From Mesostigma viride (taxonomy: Eukaryota; Streptophyta; Mesostigmatophyceae; Mesostigmatales; Mesostigmataceae), in the NCBI GenBank assembly GCA_009746045.1, contig RPFO01000161.1, positions 2,501-66,500 of the forward strand: 64,000 nucleotides of DNA, given 5' to 3'. Positions 1 to 12,038 of this stretch are shown here, piece after piece (position 1 is the first letter of the stretch; every line of letters begins with the position of its first letter). The notes beneath the pieces were generated by a model that saw nothing but the letters and a program-made list of their open reading frames with translations, ran no database searches and was not told where the DNA came from. The translations under genes and the position numbers were made by a program.

Positions 1-479
1 TAATGAAGTGGTCACTTGTCCTTGTGATGAGCACAAGTGGAAACCTCTAAGGCATGGTAAATTAGGTAAAACAGCCATGGCAGTTTTCTGTGGTAAATAG
101 TAGTAGATAAATTTTGTGTTGGCAGCACAACTTCAACCAGCTATGCTTTTGGAGAAAGTCTTGATGATCCATGAATAAAATCGTTTGCTTTGACGAATCT
201 GAATTCAACATGTATGTGTGTGCTTCTCATCAATTCCATAAAGGTAAACTTGGAGTAAGACTCCCTGTCCTCATCAATATGGAATGTGGATGTGGGCTCC
301 CACGTCCACGCTGAATGGTACCCTCACATGCACTGCCTGCACATTATGTTACATCTTCCGTTTGGGCTGGTAATATGCGCCGGCCGCGCATAAAGAGATA
401 CTTCATGTTTACGCATATGCCGCTGAACGATTGGGCGCGCAAATCTTACCACCGCTAGAGGTTACATAATCAACAAATT
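1..479. other. No recognisable feature
   Basis: I see no convincing exon, RNA gene or repeat in this stretch. It precedes a segment shared with LINE copies further on, so it may be older retroelement sequence or the flank of one. Confidence 0.3.
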
Positions 480-660
480 AAGAACATAACTCTGTTGGGA
501 GCATATGTAACACATAGCCCTGAGAGGGGGCATATGGTTTGTAATACATTCTGAGGTACAACTTAGCTGCCGGTGGGGGGATGTAAACCGCCACCTACTC
601 TGGGTGCACAAGGTGCACCTGCACCACCATGATTGATTAATTACTTAAAACCACCATGAT
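480..660 (+). repeat. LINE ORF1-ORF2 spacer segment
   Basis: This stretch is similar to the reverse complement of about 12,895-13,040. Shared blocks include GTTGGGAGCATATGTA-like and ACATAGCCCTGAGA sequences and a run around GGGTGCACAAGGTGCACC. In the second place the segment follows an inverted ORF1 copy; here it precedes the endonuclease/RT reading frame. I infer that it is the spacer between ORF1 and ORF2 of one LINE family. Confidence 0.5.
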
Positions 661-813
661 TTATCATGCCTAAAAGGCCTGGCATGGGGTGGAAGCCGGC
701 CGGAGGTCCACGAGGCTCGGGCAGGCAAGCAGGCCAACCCGCAACTACGGTGCAGCATCTATGCCCGCCTCTTTAATGGCGTCTTCATCGTCCGCGGCCA
801 GGACCTTCCTCCA

Positions 814-3207
814 ATGACGGCGACCCCCATGGATACCACCGTGCCAGCGCCCCAGCCCCCTGCTCGGCCCCCGCCGTCACCGCCATCGCCACCGGCATCG
901 ACAGTCACCTGCTCGATCCCAGCACGTGTGGGGATCCGCCGGGGCAACTTCAACTCAGGTATGGCTGCCAGGCTTGGCCGTCCCCCTAATGAATTCGTTC
1001 GCTTTGCACCTGAGCCGGAGCCCGCGCTGCGAACCCTTCTCTCCTATCAATGACGACGCTCGCGGCCCCGCGGCTCCGCGGCTCTAGCAGTGGAATCTGC
1101 CTAACTTCCCTTCCCGCCCCTTTGCCTTCGCAGCCCTCGGGCTGTCACAGAGAGAGCAACGGGTCGGCAGTGAGCCAGGTTCGCCCCGCCTCGCGCGGCC
1201 GCCTCCTAAACCTCCTCAGACTGCACGCATTTCTTATGCGTGCAGACGCAGACTCATTCTACCTGGCCACCCGAGCCAACCGTCGGCGTTGCCTCGACAC
1301 GTTGGCAGGAAGAATCGAAACGGTGATTGAAAGCATAAGTCCTCAACCCGCCCCCCCTACCCCACCACCTCCACCCCCACCCCCATCACCACCCTGCTCT
1401 GGACATCTCCGCCCCCACCCCCGCCTGCACCCCCCTTTTCGGTCAACGCGCGCCCTTGGTCATCGCCACCTTCAACGCCCGCACGCTCCAGCCCGACGCT
1501 GACCGCTGTCACTGCCTGCGCAGTGACGACTGTCAGTGCCATCGAGTCTCCAATCTTATTGGTTTCTGCATGCATCGACAATACTATCGCCATCCTGGCG
1601 GAATCCAAAAACACAGGCGCACTGCATCGGCCCGCGGACCGACTGCCCTTGCTGCTGACGACATCGACGGCTGGCGGTTCTACTACGGAGGCGGCAACGG
1701 CACCGGAAACGGGGGCGTCGGTCTCCTCTGCTCCCCGCTCGCCGTACGCCACATGGGCGAACCCCAGCTGGTCAACGCTCGGCTCCTTGTGGTCACTTTT
1801 TCTTCGGTGGAGGGCCACTCGACCTACGCCCTGACGGTGGGCGTCGGTTACGCACCCCACTCCGGCCACCCAGAACAAGATCGCAAGGACTTCTTTGCTG
1901 CGCTGGAGAACCTGGCGAACGGCATCCCTGGTCGCAACTACCTCGCTCTGCTACTGGACGCCAACGCAACGCTACCACTCGGGTACTGGCGGATGTCAGC
2001 ACGCCCCCAACGTTGCTTGAGAAATCTGACGACGCTCTGGAGGACTTCCCTGAAAAACGCGCCCACAAGCGCGCGGCAGAGGCGTTCGTCGACGCGCTGG
2101 ACATCCCGGCCAGCCACGCCCAGCTGACATTCGCTGCCGGCCCGGCATCGGCCCTTCGGCACCTCGCTGGCAAGCTGCCCGCGGCCGGGGCCCTGCTGCC
2201 CCCCCGCCGCCCGCCCCGCTTCACCAGCCTGCACCGGCCCGCCGTCATCCAGGCCCGGCAAGCCCTAGCTGCGCGACAACAGCGACCTCGCCCGCTACGC
2301 CCGCCTCAAAGCCGATTACCACTCGCGGCCATCCGGCAGGCAACCAAGGAGCAGGAGGACCTTCATGATGTCCGGCGCGAGTACTTCGCCCACCAGGCTC
2401 AAGGACCAGCACGGCAATTACGCCTGGACACGCCTGCGTCACGCCCAATGGCCCGCCGGCGGCGCGCAGCGGCGGCGCCGCGGACGCTCTCTGGCTCACC
2501 GCAGCAGCAGCTCGACCAGTGGTATTCCTCCCAGTCCCGGCGGCTGCTCGGCGCCCCCCCGCCGCCTCCGCCGCTTGGCCCTCTGGCGGCAGCACGCCTC
2601 GGGCAGTAGCGCCTGCAGACGTCCCTGCGCCGCCCACGCCGCCCGCCGCTGAGCAGGACTACACGTACCCAGCCCTGACGGAACCCCTGGCCGACCACAA
2701 CGAGCTACCGAAGTTCACCGAGCTCGAGCTGAGCACCGCCGCCAAGCAACTCCGCTTCTACGCCGCCGTTGGACCTGATCAGCTCCCAGCCCCGGTGATT
2801 AAGCTGACGGCGTTCACGGGGTTCCTGCTTGACGTCTGCAACCGGATCCTGCTTGCCGAGACGCCGCCGATTCCTGAGTGGCAGCTGCCACAGCTACCGT
2901 ATCATGCTGTACAAAAACAAAGGTTCCCCTGACGACCCCGCCAACTACCGAGGAGTCTGCATCCAGAGCGCCGCACTCACTCAAGTTGTTCATGCGCATG
3001 ATCCTCAACCGCCTTCGTTCTGCTCTCGACTGTCACCTAGGGGAAAGTCAAATGGGCTTTCGTCCTGGGCGCAACACCGTCATGGCCATCTTCGTCGCGC
3101 GTCGCCTCTTCGAGGAAATCGCTCTCCTGCAACCTGGTGAGTTTCCCGCCATCCTGATCTTCGTCGACTTCATCAAGGCTTTTGATTCTGTCCTCTGGGA
3201 CGCTCTA
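814..3207 (+). pseudogene. LINE ORF2, 5' half (endonuclease and start of RT), decayed
   Basis: This is a non-LTR retrotransposon ORF2 with several frame breaks. An apurinic-type endonuclease segment starts near 1456 with IATFNARTL, then GGVGLLCSPLA, a YAPHSGHPEQDRKDFF stretch and LLLDANA, in the order usual for this nuclease family. Reverse transcriptase begins near 2,700: YRIMLYKNKGSPDDPANYRG, then ESQMGFRPGRNT near 3,045, then catalytic motif A, FVDFIKAFDSV, near 3,160. Frame changes near 2,000 and 2,890 make it non-functional. The frame stops at an insertion after 3207. The missing part (YADD motif and C-terminus) continues at 10,565, and the uninterrupted arrangement is seen in the minus-strand copy at 44.2-46.2 kb. 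The proline-rich segment 814-1050 is upstream of the nuclease and may be untranslated. Confidence 0.9.
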
Positions 3208-4261
3208 TGTCGCGTCCGTGATCTATCACGTCCGCAATTCAGATTTTGGCGTAATTCTGACGTCCGCAGCCTTGTGCGGGTTGCTATACCGCGGCCCGGT
3301 ACCGACGCCGCGGATCTCAGTTGTACTTTCGCGCCAAGTCCGCTGAATTTGCTGACGGAACTTTTGGGCGGACCTGAATTTCACTGACATTCGTCACAAG
3401 GGCAGTTTGCCGAATGCTGGTACACAGCGCAAGCTGGCGAGGCGTTGAGCAGCTGTGCAATTTCAGGATTTCAACGTGGGACACCAGACACAAATGCAAG
3501 GAAGCCCCAGGCGGTGCCTGGCATGGCCGATAGATTTGCCCTTGTATATTTGTGTTCGCTTGACAGATAAAGCTTGAAGCTTAGCTTGTCGGAAATTAGA
3601 CAATGTTATGATTGGCTGATGTCTAAAGTGGCGCTAGTGGCGCCAGCTAGCCGCCAGGCTTGAGCTTTGAGCAGTATAGAAGGATGAGCAAGCAACGAAC
3701 TGAACCACGGGTGGTCATTGTTCGTCCGTTTCTCTCCCTCACAACTGGTTTGTTGTCTTCATGGGGTGAAATAGTTCGAGCAGCCCGGAGGAGCCCCCGT
3801 GAGTGGTTGCATGCAGTCAGTTGCCATGAGGATGGACTGACGGATACGACAATGTACTGGTTTTGTTAAGAATGTGTGTAAGACTGAGAACGAGACAAGG
3901 GACAGGGCCTTCGGGCACCCTGGTCGTCGTTGGCAAGAATGCCAGTAGGAACTAGGTCGGGAACACACGCACTGCCGCCACAAGGGGCCTGCAGTGGCGT
4001 AACCCAAGGGGCCTCACACTGAGCTGCTCTTATAACTACAACATTACAACTCGACAGTCTTTGTAATTCGTCATGTATCTCATTGGAATTGAAAGGTCTT
4101 TTGGTTGCTTTGATGATAACGCATTGTCTCAAGAATCGGCTGATTGGGCCGGATTGCCTGTCATGAAGGTGGCGGTGCCGTAAACCTTTCATTCTCATTT
4201 TAAACGGACGAACAACCCATGATGGGTTCAGTCTGGCCAGCCTGGCCCGGTTCCTCCTTCT

Positions 4262-4440
4262 TCACCCAGGGAAATGCACAAGGAAGAGGTTATTGCTTAG
4301 CCTTCAAAATTAAGCATCTGAAGAGGTTAGGCTTTTCCCTGTAAAAAGCCATTGAAGGGGTTATTGCTTAGCCTTCAAAAGCATCTGAAGAGGTTAGGCT
4401 TTTTCCTGTAAAAAGCCATTGAAGGGGTTATTGCTATAAG
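4262..4440. repeat. Tandem repeat, about 3 units
   Basis: Blocks such as GGTTATTGCTTAGCCTTCAA, CATCTGAAGAGGTTAGGC and TGTAAAAAGCCATTGAAGG recur in the same order three times, the last copy partial. Confidence 0.75.
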
Positions 4441-4451
4441 CCTTTAAAAGC

Positions 4452-4600
4452 ATGCATGGACGTGGCGCGCCGAATATTTTCCGCGCCAAAAAATTCGCGG
4501 TACCGTCCGTACGGTGTATAATGTGTGCATGGACCGCTCAACCCTCGCGGAGGTGGCCATGGCGGCTTGCCTTCAGGCAATATTAATCGATATGGCATCT
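4452..4600. repeat. Dispersed family G, copy 1
   Basis: This begins GGACGTGGCGCG and contains CGAATATTTTC and AATTCGCGGTACCG. It is clearly related to 14,696-14,830. The block GTGGCCATGGCGGCTTGC recurs in inverted form near 6,250, so the two may be arms of one fold-back element. Confidence 0.55.
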
Positions 4601-4829
4601 AAAAAGCTAGAAAAAATGCATGAATTTCGCAGAAGATTAGTCGATGACCACATTTCATGGCGGAAAGTTTACGGTTTGCAATATCGCTAATTTCTCGAAC
4701 GGCTTCGGGCGCGGGGGTCCAGGATATAATTTCTCTTGCGGATCATGAAATTTCTCTTGCGGGTTAATGCAGGTTTACGGCAGCGATTGCGAGGCAACGT
4801 AGGCTCTAAAGAGCGATTATGAGGCTAAC

Positions 4830-6536
4830 TTAACCCCTCATTGGTCCCATTTAAAGCCGAAAAATCGGCTGCAAAATGCTAAATTTGCAAACCACCCCAC
4901 ACCCAACCTACCAACATCCAAGGGCTGTCCTTGGGGGTCAAGCATGTCCATGAGTTGCCCTTCGGGGTGAGCTATCACAACCTAACATATCTGCAGGGTA
5001 GGCCATAGAAAACTACCGCCAAAGTTAGGGGGGTCGAGACGCGCGTTTTCATTTTTGGTAGAATGTGCATTTTGAATTATGTTATAAGACCTAGGCACCT
5101 ACCACTTCAGGGATGATAAACAATTAGTTGCTGAACAGTTTGAGCCATTGGGGTCATCATTTGGGTGGGTATACCAGCAGTTACACCCAGTACAGCCCAT
5201 AGGGGTACCGTTGGTAAAAAGCAACCAAGGGGGTAGGGGTGGGCATACTACCTACTAATACCTACTAATATGGCCCCCAACCATGCCATACAATACATTT
5301 CCCTTCCACAATGATGGGGAAACATAACTGCATCATCACACTGCCCTTACATGGCACCTATGTGCAGGTGCCACCTTGTCCATGCACGTAGGTAACGTGG
5401 TACGGATACCCTACGCAAGGCATACATTATAGGAGGCAGCCACCAACAAACTAGTGACGTTGAGCCTATTTCAGCCTGCCCTAGCAAGGATAAACTAGGC
5501 CTAAGCTGCTATAGCTTGCCAGGTGATGGCCAGCACACCTGGTGGCACATGCTGTCAATGGGAAGCTTTTACTCACCAGTTACGTGCTTGATGATGCCAC
5601 AGAGACCAGCCAACTGCCTCACAATCATGCAATATGTGTATGGGAAATGTATAACAAACATATATGGAGGTATTCAAACCCATACAGCATCTAAAACTTA
5701 TCACCATCACACTGTGGCAGGTCAACTGACTGAGGGAAGCATCTAAGAAGGGTGTTTTAGAAAGGGGCCAGGCCAGGGTCAAGAAAGAGCATGAATAATG
5801 CAAAAAGAATGTGCTACACAAGCTAGAACATATATATAAATGTCAAACATCGATAGGAAAACGATGCTGAAGCTTTACCAGGCATGGATGGCGTTACCTT
5901 GGCCCAGGCGGTGGCCGCAAAATGGCGCATTTCGGCACACCAAAGTTGTGCAGCATGGTCGCTAGATTCGGCGATTTCTTGCCACCCTTGCACGTTTATG
6001 ACTACTATGTATCATAATAAGTACAAAGAAACCAATATATCCTTTAAAATACGCCGTAAAGGTATTGCTGTCAACGTTTCTATCGTCCGGCCTGATCGCA
6101 GTTTTTTCCAGCAAGAACGCTGCCGACACCTATCAAATGGCATTCCCGCGAACCAAAAATTGGCCTGTAGCATCTTTAGGACGTATAAAATCAATTCCCT
6201 AAGTTTGGCCAGAAAATTCGAACGCAAACGTAAATGCCATGCGTGGGCGCAAGCCGCCATGGCCAGGTCGTCGTTTCCCGGAATGCACGTTTTACGTGAA
6301 AAAGTACCCTGACCCCTTGTACTTTGACCGGCCAGAACACCTCTATAACTTTGTCAGAAGTATGCGAACCCTAGTACCATGCTGTGAGGAAAATTATAAA
6401 CTTTCGATCTTCTCAGCTAAACGTTTCCTAATTCTCAATAGTTTTCGCGCAATTTGGTCCCCCGCGGAGCAGCCGATGCATCGGCTGCAAGTCGATTTTT
6501 GGCGGAAAATCGGCTGCAAGACCAATGAGGGGTTAA
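4830..6536. repeat. Inverted repeat pair, 17 bp arms
   Basis: TTAACCCCTCATTGGTC at 4830-4846 is the exact reverse complement of 6520-6536. Both copies lie next to AAATCGGCTGCAA-type sequence. These may be ends of a small element nested in the long insertion. No target duplication is evident. Confidence 0.45.
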
Positions 6537-6899
6537 TTAATGGTGTTGTCGAGTTTGTGCCGAAGCTTCCCGGTTTCTTTTACATTTCCGGCATTCAAGG
6601 TAAGAACCTACGCAGGCCTGCGCATGTCGCCTTCGACGTATTCACGGAAGGCGCACCTTCCTTGTTCGCCTGAGCAATGGATGATGTCTTTTATTGTTCG
6701 AGCTTGCGTGCCAGTTTATGCATGAAACATTTCCACGCAGGCAGGTGCATTAACGTCGGCCTTGAAATCGCCCTTTTTTCGGGCAGTTTCCCTGCAGGAA
6801 GCGCTCCATTTCTTTCGGTTGCATCGTCAGATTCCTAGCAATTTCGTACAATTTCGTGTAGTTTGTGGCTGGCATGCTTAAGGCCGTCTTTGGACTGCC

Positions 6900-7001
6900 A
6901 TGCAGGACAAGACGCGGTGGAAGAAGATTGTCAAGGCGCACACGCCCGACCCTGTGGGCAAGCCACCTCCCCCCAAGCGGAGGAGGCGTTTTGATGAGTA
7001 G
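6900..7001 (+). pseudogene. Possible LINE ORF2 C-terminal tail
   Basis: A short open frame, preceded by a stop at 6879, reads MQDKTRWKKIVKAH and ends in a proline and arginine cluster (KPPPPKRRRRF) before TAG. A tail with DKTRWKKIV-like sequence and a basic end is common at the C-terminus of non-LTR ORF2 proteins. The segment is too short to be sure, and upstream sequence gives no RT motifs. Confidence 0.3.
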
Positions 7002-7576
7002 TGTAGTTAGGATTTTCTAGATAGAGTTAGGATAGTTCGATCACGCGGCTTCCTCCACACCCACCCATCATGAAATATGTGCTACATGACCTCCCCACGG
7101 AGGCATGTTATAATTTAATTTAATTTAATTTTAATGCTTAAGGCGCCGAGGTCAAGTTGTTGGTAATGTGTTGACATTAATTTGTTTTCCATCATCCTTT
7201 GGACATGAGCTTGCTCAGACGCTTTGTTATGTGCCGGATCTGACACGCCTGATTTAGTAACGACATCCGGCATGTGCATAGAGGCTAACAAGCTGGCATC
7301 AGCTTCTGAGCAAATTGCCATATTGGAAAGGAAGGTGAGAGTGGTTCTTTTGCTGGCCATACTGCATGAGTGGCATTGCGTTAGATAGGTGTTTCCATTG
7401 CTTTCCTTGAGCTATAACCATTAAGACTTCCCTGCTATGTGTGCAGCAAGGCAAGCTGGATAGGAATCATGTGAATGCTTGGCAGACAGCATGCATATGT
7501 ATGATTTGCTGCCAAGTTTGCAGGCTGCAGTCGCCTCTATTGCTTGGGCATTCTTTCTAAGGTTTTTACACGTATA

Positions 7577-9197
7577 CTTGCTGAGTTCTTGGCATAAATT
7601 TACATGGTAACCTTGGGCTGAGCATAGTGTATGCTCTCTCGGTGCGTGTATGCCTAGCGATGGTGTTGCTATGCCCACGCTGGCAAGGCTGGCCATGCTG
7701 AGGGCAGGGGAGGGCAGATGAGGTGCCTAGCCTTTTCTTATGTTGTGTGGTCGAGTTGGGCATGTTTTTTGGCTTCTTGGATGGAAAACATCATGTCTAG
7801 GTGGCCTTATACACAGAAAAACCTCATTTAGCGTATGTTCAGGATTTAGCACGCAAAACCTTATAACTTGAGCTAGCCGGACTTGTCGGAATGACCTGGG
7901 ACTTGGAACACAGTTGTCCCCCTGTTAGATGGATTTTCGCTGCAGGAAAAAGTATTTTTTTGACGTGTTTATAAAAAGTTATTCCCAATGTCCGGTAAAA
8001 AAAGGGTCATTTTGCGGGGAAATTAATAACTGTTCGAGGTTTTGCCCTTTTCATGATGTAAATAGCTCAGCAAGCTACAAACTCAGGGAACTAAAAACGC
8101 TGCAGGCAGTTTTGTAAATAAATGTGTGCATTGGCTGGGGCATACCCAGCCCTAATTAGCGTCTTTTGCTATTTATAGCGCATGATTGGCGTATATATGG
8201 GGGTTCGCCTTGGCTCCCAGCCACTACTCGGTGGCGCTCCGGCACCAGCTATTTGCCCCGCAGCCTCTTGTTCCGGCCGGGCGGCCTTGTGGTAGCTGTG
8301 GGCAGCCGCTGGATCCCACGGGGACTCACTACCTTGCCTGCATGGGGGGCCAACAGAATCAGAATTGGTATTTGTATTTGCACACTGTCCTCCTGACGGT
8401 GGTGCTCGCCATGATTCGGTCGGTTTTCCCCCACGCGAACATCCGGTCCGAGGATGCGGATGGCGCTGCCTTCTATTCCCCCAACCACCGGCCTGACATC
8501 GTGGTGCTGGACTTTGAGGGGGTGGCCGGCATCTGCTTATTGACGTTTCGGTGGCGCGGCCCTTGGCTCTTAGCCACGTGGCTGGGGCCTCCCTCACGGC
8601 AGGTTACACGGCGGACCGGGCGGAGCGGGCCAAGCTCCTGGCCTACGGCGACGTCGGGCACCATCGTGTGGTGCCCTTTGTCCTGGAGGAGTTTGGGGCC
8701 ATGGGGCCCCTGACCTCCGCCTTCTTCAAGGAGTGTTGCCGGCTCCGGGAGGACCGGCTGGACCTGGAGGGCCAGCGGGCCCCATGGTCGGCGCGGACCT
8801 GGACGTCATATTGGCGTCAGCGCTTGTCGGTGGCGCTGACTCGGGCCATGGCTGACATCATGCTCCGCCGTACGCGGGCTGATTTTGCGGTGCAGCAGGG
8901 CTATTAGGTTCCTCCCGTTAGGCGTTTCCATTGGTCTTATCGTAGTATAGAGCTTTGACATGGCTCTGTATATAGGTTTATAGCTGGGCGTTTGCTTTGG
9001 TTTGAGTGATTTCACTCTGCTGTAAGTAATTATATTTTTAAAATATATATGGGGGTAGTACCCCCAACAAGTGCATGGACAACTCACTAGAGATGTTATT
9101 TAGTGCCCCCAATCATAACTTAGGGTTGTGCAAATGGATTTCAAGTGATATTACCATATGTCAATTTTTAAGGGTTTTGGGGTGCCACCTCCCCTGG
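7577..9197 (+). repeat. Dispersed family F, copy 1 (interrupted)
   Basis: 7577-8203 plus 9044-9197 match 16,206-16,970 at roughly 90 percent identity; the 840 bp between are an insertion absent from the other copy. Family F starts at TTGCTGAGTTCTTGGCAT and ends near GGTGCCACCTCCCC. It has no coding potential that I can see. The other copy lies in an intron of the CHUP1-like gene. Confidence 0.8.
8204..9043 (+). pseudogene. Truncated non-LTR element with restriction-like nuclease tail
   Basis: The frame from 8186 gives a zinc-binding pattern (CGSCGQPLDPTGTHYLAC, i.e. CxxC then HxxxC) followed by RPDIVVLDFEG. A one-base shift in the G run near 8,519 leads to LLIDVSVARPLA and then to a C-terminus with PFVLEEFGAMGP and YWRQRLSVAL, stop at 8905-8907. 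Zinc finger plus RPD...DVSV is the C-terminal arrangement of RT proteins carrying a PD-(D/E)XK-like endonuclease, unlike the APE-type LINE elsewhere in this window. It is flanked by a perfect 12-bp duplication, TATATATGGGGG, at 8192-8203 and 9044-9055. It is 5' truncated with an A/T-rich end, as expected for target-primed reverse transcription, and the empty site exists at 16.8 kb. Confidence 0.85.
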
Positions 9198-9463
9198 GTT
9201 GTTGCTGATCCTGGAAAAGCATCTTTGAGCAGCTGGATTTTTTTTTCCTTTTTGCTGCTGCCTGGAATGACGCCCTCTTTGGGCTTCCTTCTTTTGTGTG
9301 AGATGCCTTTCTTTCACCTTTAATTTGCTCTCAAGTTATTGTGAGCTAAAGAGTGGGGGGGGAGGCGGCATATCACACACATGATTACTGCTGATAGTGG
9401 ATGCATTCCAAGTAGCGGTAATGACCAGTCCAGGATGATCATATGGCACGCAAACGCGACAGC

Positions 9464-10564
9464 TGTCGCGTCCGTGATCTATCACGTTCGCAATTCAGAT
9501 TTTGGCGTAATTCTGACGTCCGCAGCCTTGTGCGGGTTGCTATACCGCGGCCCGGTACCGACGCCGCGGATCTCAGTTGTACTTTCGCGCCAAGTCCGCT
9601 GAATTTGCTGACGGAACTTTTGGGCGGACCTGAATTTCACTGACATTCGTCACAAGGGCAGTTTGCCGAATGCTGGTACACAGCGCAAGCTGGCGAGGCG
9701 TTGAGCAGCTGTGCAATTTCCAGGATTTCAACGTGGGACACCAGACACAAATGCAAGGAAGCCCCAGGCGGTGCCTGACATGGCCGATAGATTTGCCCTT
9801 GTATATTTGTGTTCGCTTGACAGATAAAGCTTGAAGCTTAGCTTGTCGGAAATTAGACAATGTTATGATTGGCTGATGTCTAAAGTGGCGCTAGTGGCGC
9901 CAGCTAGCCGCCAGGCTTGAGCTTTGAGCAGTATAGAAGGATGAGCAAGCAACGAACTGAACCACGGGTGGTCATTGTTCGTCCGTTTCTCTCCCTCACA
10001 ACTGGTTTGTTGTCTTCATGGGGTGAAATAGTTCGAGCAGCCCGGAGCAGCCCCCGTGAGTGGTTGCATGCAGTCAGTTGCCATGAGGATGGACTGACGG
10101 ATACGACAATGTACTGGTTTTGTTAAGAATGTGTGTAAGACTGAGAACGAGACAAGGGACAGGGCCTTCGGGCACCCTGGTTGTCGTTGGCAAGAATGCC
10201 AGTAGGAACTAGGTCGGGAACACCGACGCACTGCCGCCACAAGGGGCCTGCAGTGGCGTAACCCAAGGGGCCTCACACTGAGCTGCTCTTATAACTACAA
10301 CATTACAACTCGACAGTCTTTGTAATTCGTCATGTATCTCATTGGAATTGAAAGGTCTTTTGGTTGCTTTGATGATAACGCATTGTCTCAAGAATCGGCT
10401 GATTGGGCCAGATTGCCTGTCATGAAGGTGGCGGTGCCGTAAAGGACCGCACCTTTCATTCTCATTTTAGGTGGCATATCACACACACGATTACTGCTGA
10501 TAGTGGACGCATTCCAAGTAGCGGTAATGACCAGTCCAGGATGATATGGCACGCAAACGCGACA
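9464..10564. mobile_element. Short element with TGTCGCGT terminal inverted repeats
   Basis: A complete 1.1-kb unit from TGTCGCGTCC to GCAAACGCGACA. It has no transposase and only short spurious frames. It is separated from the long related element by GC, and its right end abuts TCTA, the target duplication that also precedes the long element at 3204. The LINE coding sequence resumes directly afterwards. Confidence 0.75.
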
Positions 10565-11579
10565 TCTATGGGCTGTACTTGCTCGCCCTTGCGTCCCCAA
10601 TCCCCTGATTACCGTCATCCGCACGCTGTATGAGGGGTCGACCGGCACTTCGGTGCGCACTCAACACGGCATTACCCCGCCATGCCCACTGCAGACCGGC
10701 GTATGGCAGGGTTGCGTCCTGTCGCTATACCTGTAAATATTATTGTAGTGGCTTATGTTATGCGCCAGGCACGTGCTCGCTTTGCTAGCATTGCAGGCCG
10801 GCGTGCCCCTGGCCTAGAGAACACGAACGAGCTTGGAGAAGGGGGGCCGACTAACAAGCAGAATTTACTAGCTGACCTCATTTATGCCGACGACATCACG
10901 CTCATCGAGGAGCCGGAGTCTGCCCAACTTTGGCTGGACTGCCTGGCGCTCGAGGCTCGCCGGCGGTTGGTCTAGAAATCAGCCCCAAAACGGAGGCCCT
11001 GGCCCTGGTTGGGCACCCACCCACACTCCGCCTCTTAGACGACACCGAGGTCAACTACCCTCCTTCAGGCCGCTTCAAGCTGCTCGGCAGCTAGTAACTT
11101 GGCTTCCCGACTGCAAGGACTGACGACCTGACGACACGGATCGGGATGGCATGGGCGCGCATCTCCATGACCACCGCCGCTGGTGGAGCAACCCCGCCCT
11201 ACCCCGAATCGTCAAGCGTGGCCTCTTCAAGGTCGTCATTCTGACGATCCTGACCTACGGCGCCGAGACCTGGACACTGACGCAGGAGCTAGAGCAACGA
11301 CTCGACGGCACCGTCACCAAGATGCTGCGCAAGGCCCTTAACATCCCCTTTGGTTTGCACATTAGTAATGAGGATTTGTACGCTGATTTGCCCTATGTTT
11401 CCCACATTATTAGGCACAGGCGCCTGGGCCTAGCCGGGCACCTGGCCCGCACAGATCAGGTAGACACATCAGATAGACTAGCTGGCACCAAGCCCGCCCA
11501 GCCTGGGCCATATTTCCTCACCTGGCGTGCCCCAGGCCGCGCGCGGCAGGCGGCCGCCACCCGTGGCCGCTTTTCGTGA
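10565..11579 (+). pseudogene. LINE ORF2, 3' half (RT motifs B-C and C-terminus)
   Basis: This is the continuation of the ORF2 cut off at 3207. It reads LITVIRTLYEGS, LQTGVWQGCVLS, and the polymerase motif C LIYADDIT near 10,880, then a thumb-like part (ISPKTEALALVG). A last frame, 11151-11579, carries LTYGAETWTLTQELEQRLDG and RHRRLGLAGHLART, typical of LINE ORF2 C-termini. Several frameshifts (for example near 10,970 and 11,130) leave it inactive. The minus-strand copy at 44.2-46.2 kb confirms order and content. Confidence 0.88.
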
Positions 11580-11945
11580 TAGACTCGGCATGGACATGTG
11601 CTACACTAGACGTGACGGGCTAGCTCACACCCGGGCAGCCTGAGTCCTGGTTTGTCTGTAATATGGAGGCAGATGGCGCGCAAGGATAGATGGCAAGTAG
11701 TGATGAATTAAGGAGACCAACCCCAAGTCTGTGGGGGCTCCGCGTGTGACCGCGTATGGCATTCATAGCGATTCGGGCCGCGGTGCCCACGCCCCTGTTA
11801 CTAGGACCTAGATAGCTTACACCATCCATTCCATCCCGGCCATGTTCCCCTCCCACTGAGGACTTATGCTCACGTGACGCAGTCACGTGCCTATTAATTA
11901 ATTAATCAATTGATTAATTAATTAATTATTTATTTAATTAATGGG
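11580..11945 (+). repeat. LINE 3' untranslated end with ATTA-repeat tail
   Basis: The sequence after the ORF2 stop matches, in inverse orientation, 44,172-44,640. It ends in a conserved block (CCCACTGAGGACTTATGCTC, ACGTGACGCAGTCACGTG) followed by tandem ATTA units rather than poly(A). The same block and tail recur alone at 13.4, 37.2 and 57.8 kb, identifying those as heavily 5'-truncated copies. Confidence 0.85.
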
Positions 11946-12038
11946 GTGGAAGATTATTATCAAGGAGACAATGACTAGGGCATGGCATCTCAGCAGAGAG
12001 CAACTCTCTGCATGGGCAAAGCATGACTAAATAATGCT

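Larger units (their letters stand above)
4203..7576. other. Interior of the long element; no gene recognised
   Basis: About 3.4 kb with no recognisable transposase. The longest plus-strand open frame, 5884-6312, has no motif I know. The stretch contains a short tandem repeat at 4,262-4,440, a block at 4,452-4,600 shared with 14.7 kb, a 17-bp inverted pair at 4830-4846 and 6520-6536, and a possible LINE ORF2 C-terminus at 6900-7001. Confidence 0.4.
3208..9461. mobile_element. Long element with TGTCGCGT terminal inverted repeats
   Basis: The left end begins TGTCGCGTCC and the right end finishes ACGCGACA, an 8-bp terminal inverted repeat. The first ~1 kb matches the complete short element at 9464-10564 at high identity, and the last ~100 bp matches that element's right end. 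The middle, about 4,203-9,361, is absent from the short copy. Together with the short copy, from which it is separated by only GC, it interrupts the LINE between TCTA duplications at 3204-3207 and 10565-10568. I found no transposase, so it looks non-autonomous. Whether the middle is original cargo or a later insertion is not settled. Confidence 0.7.

Noticed and set aside
3208..10564. Transposase gene inside the TGTCGCGT elements
   Set aside because: No frame shows a recognisable transposase motif; the only motif-bearing frame belongs to the inserted retroelement fragment.
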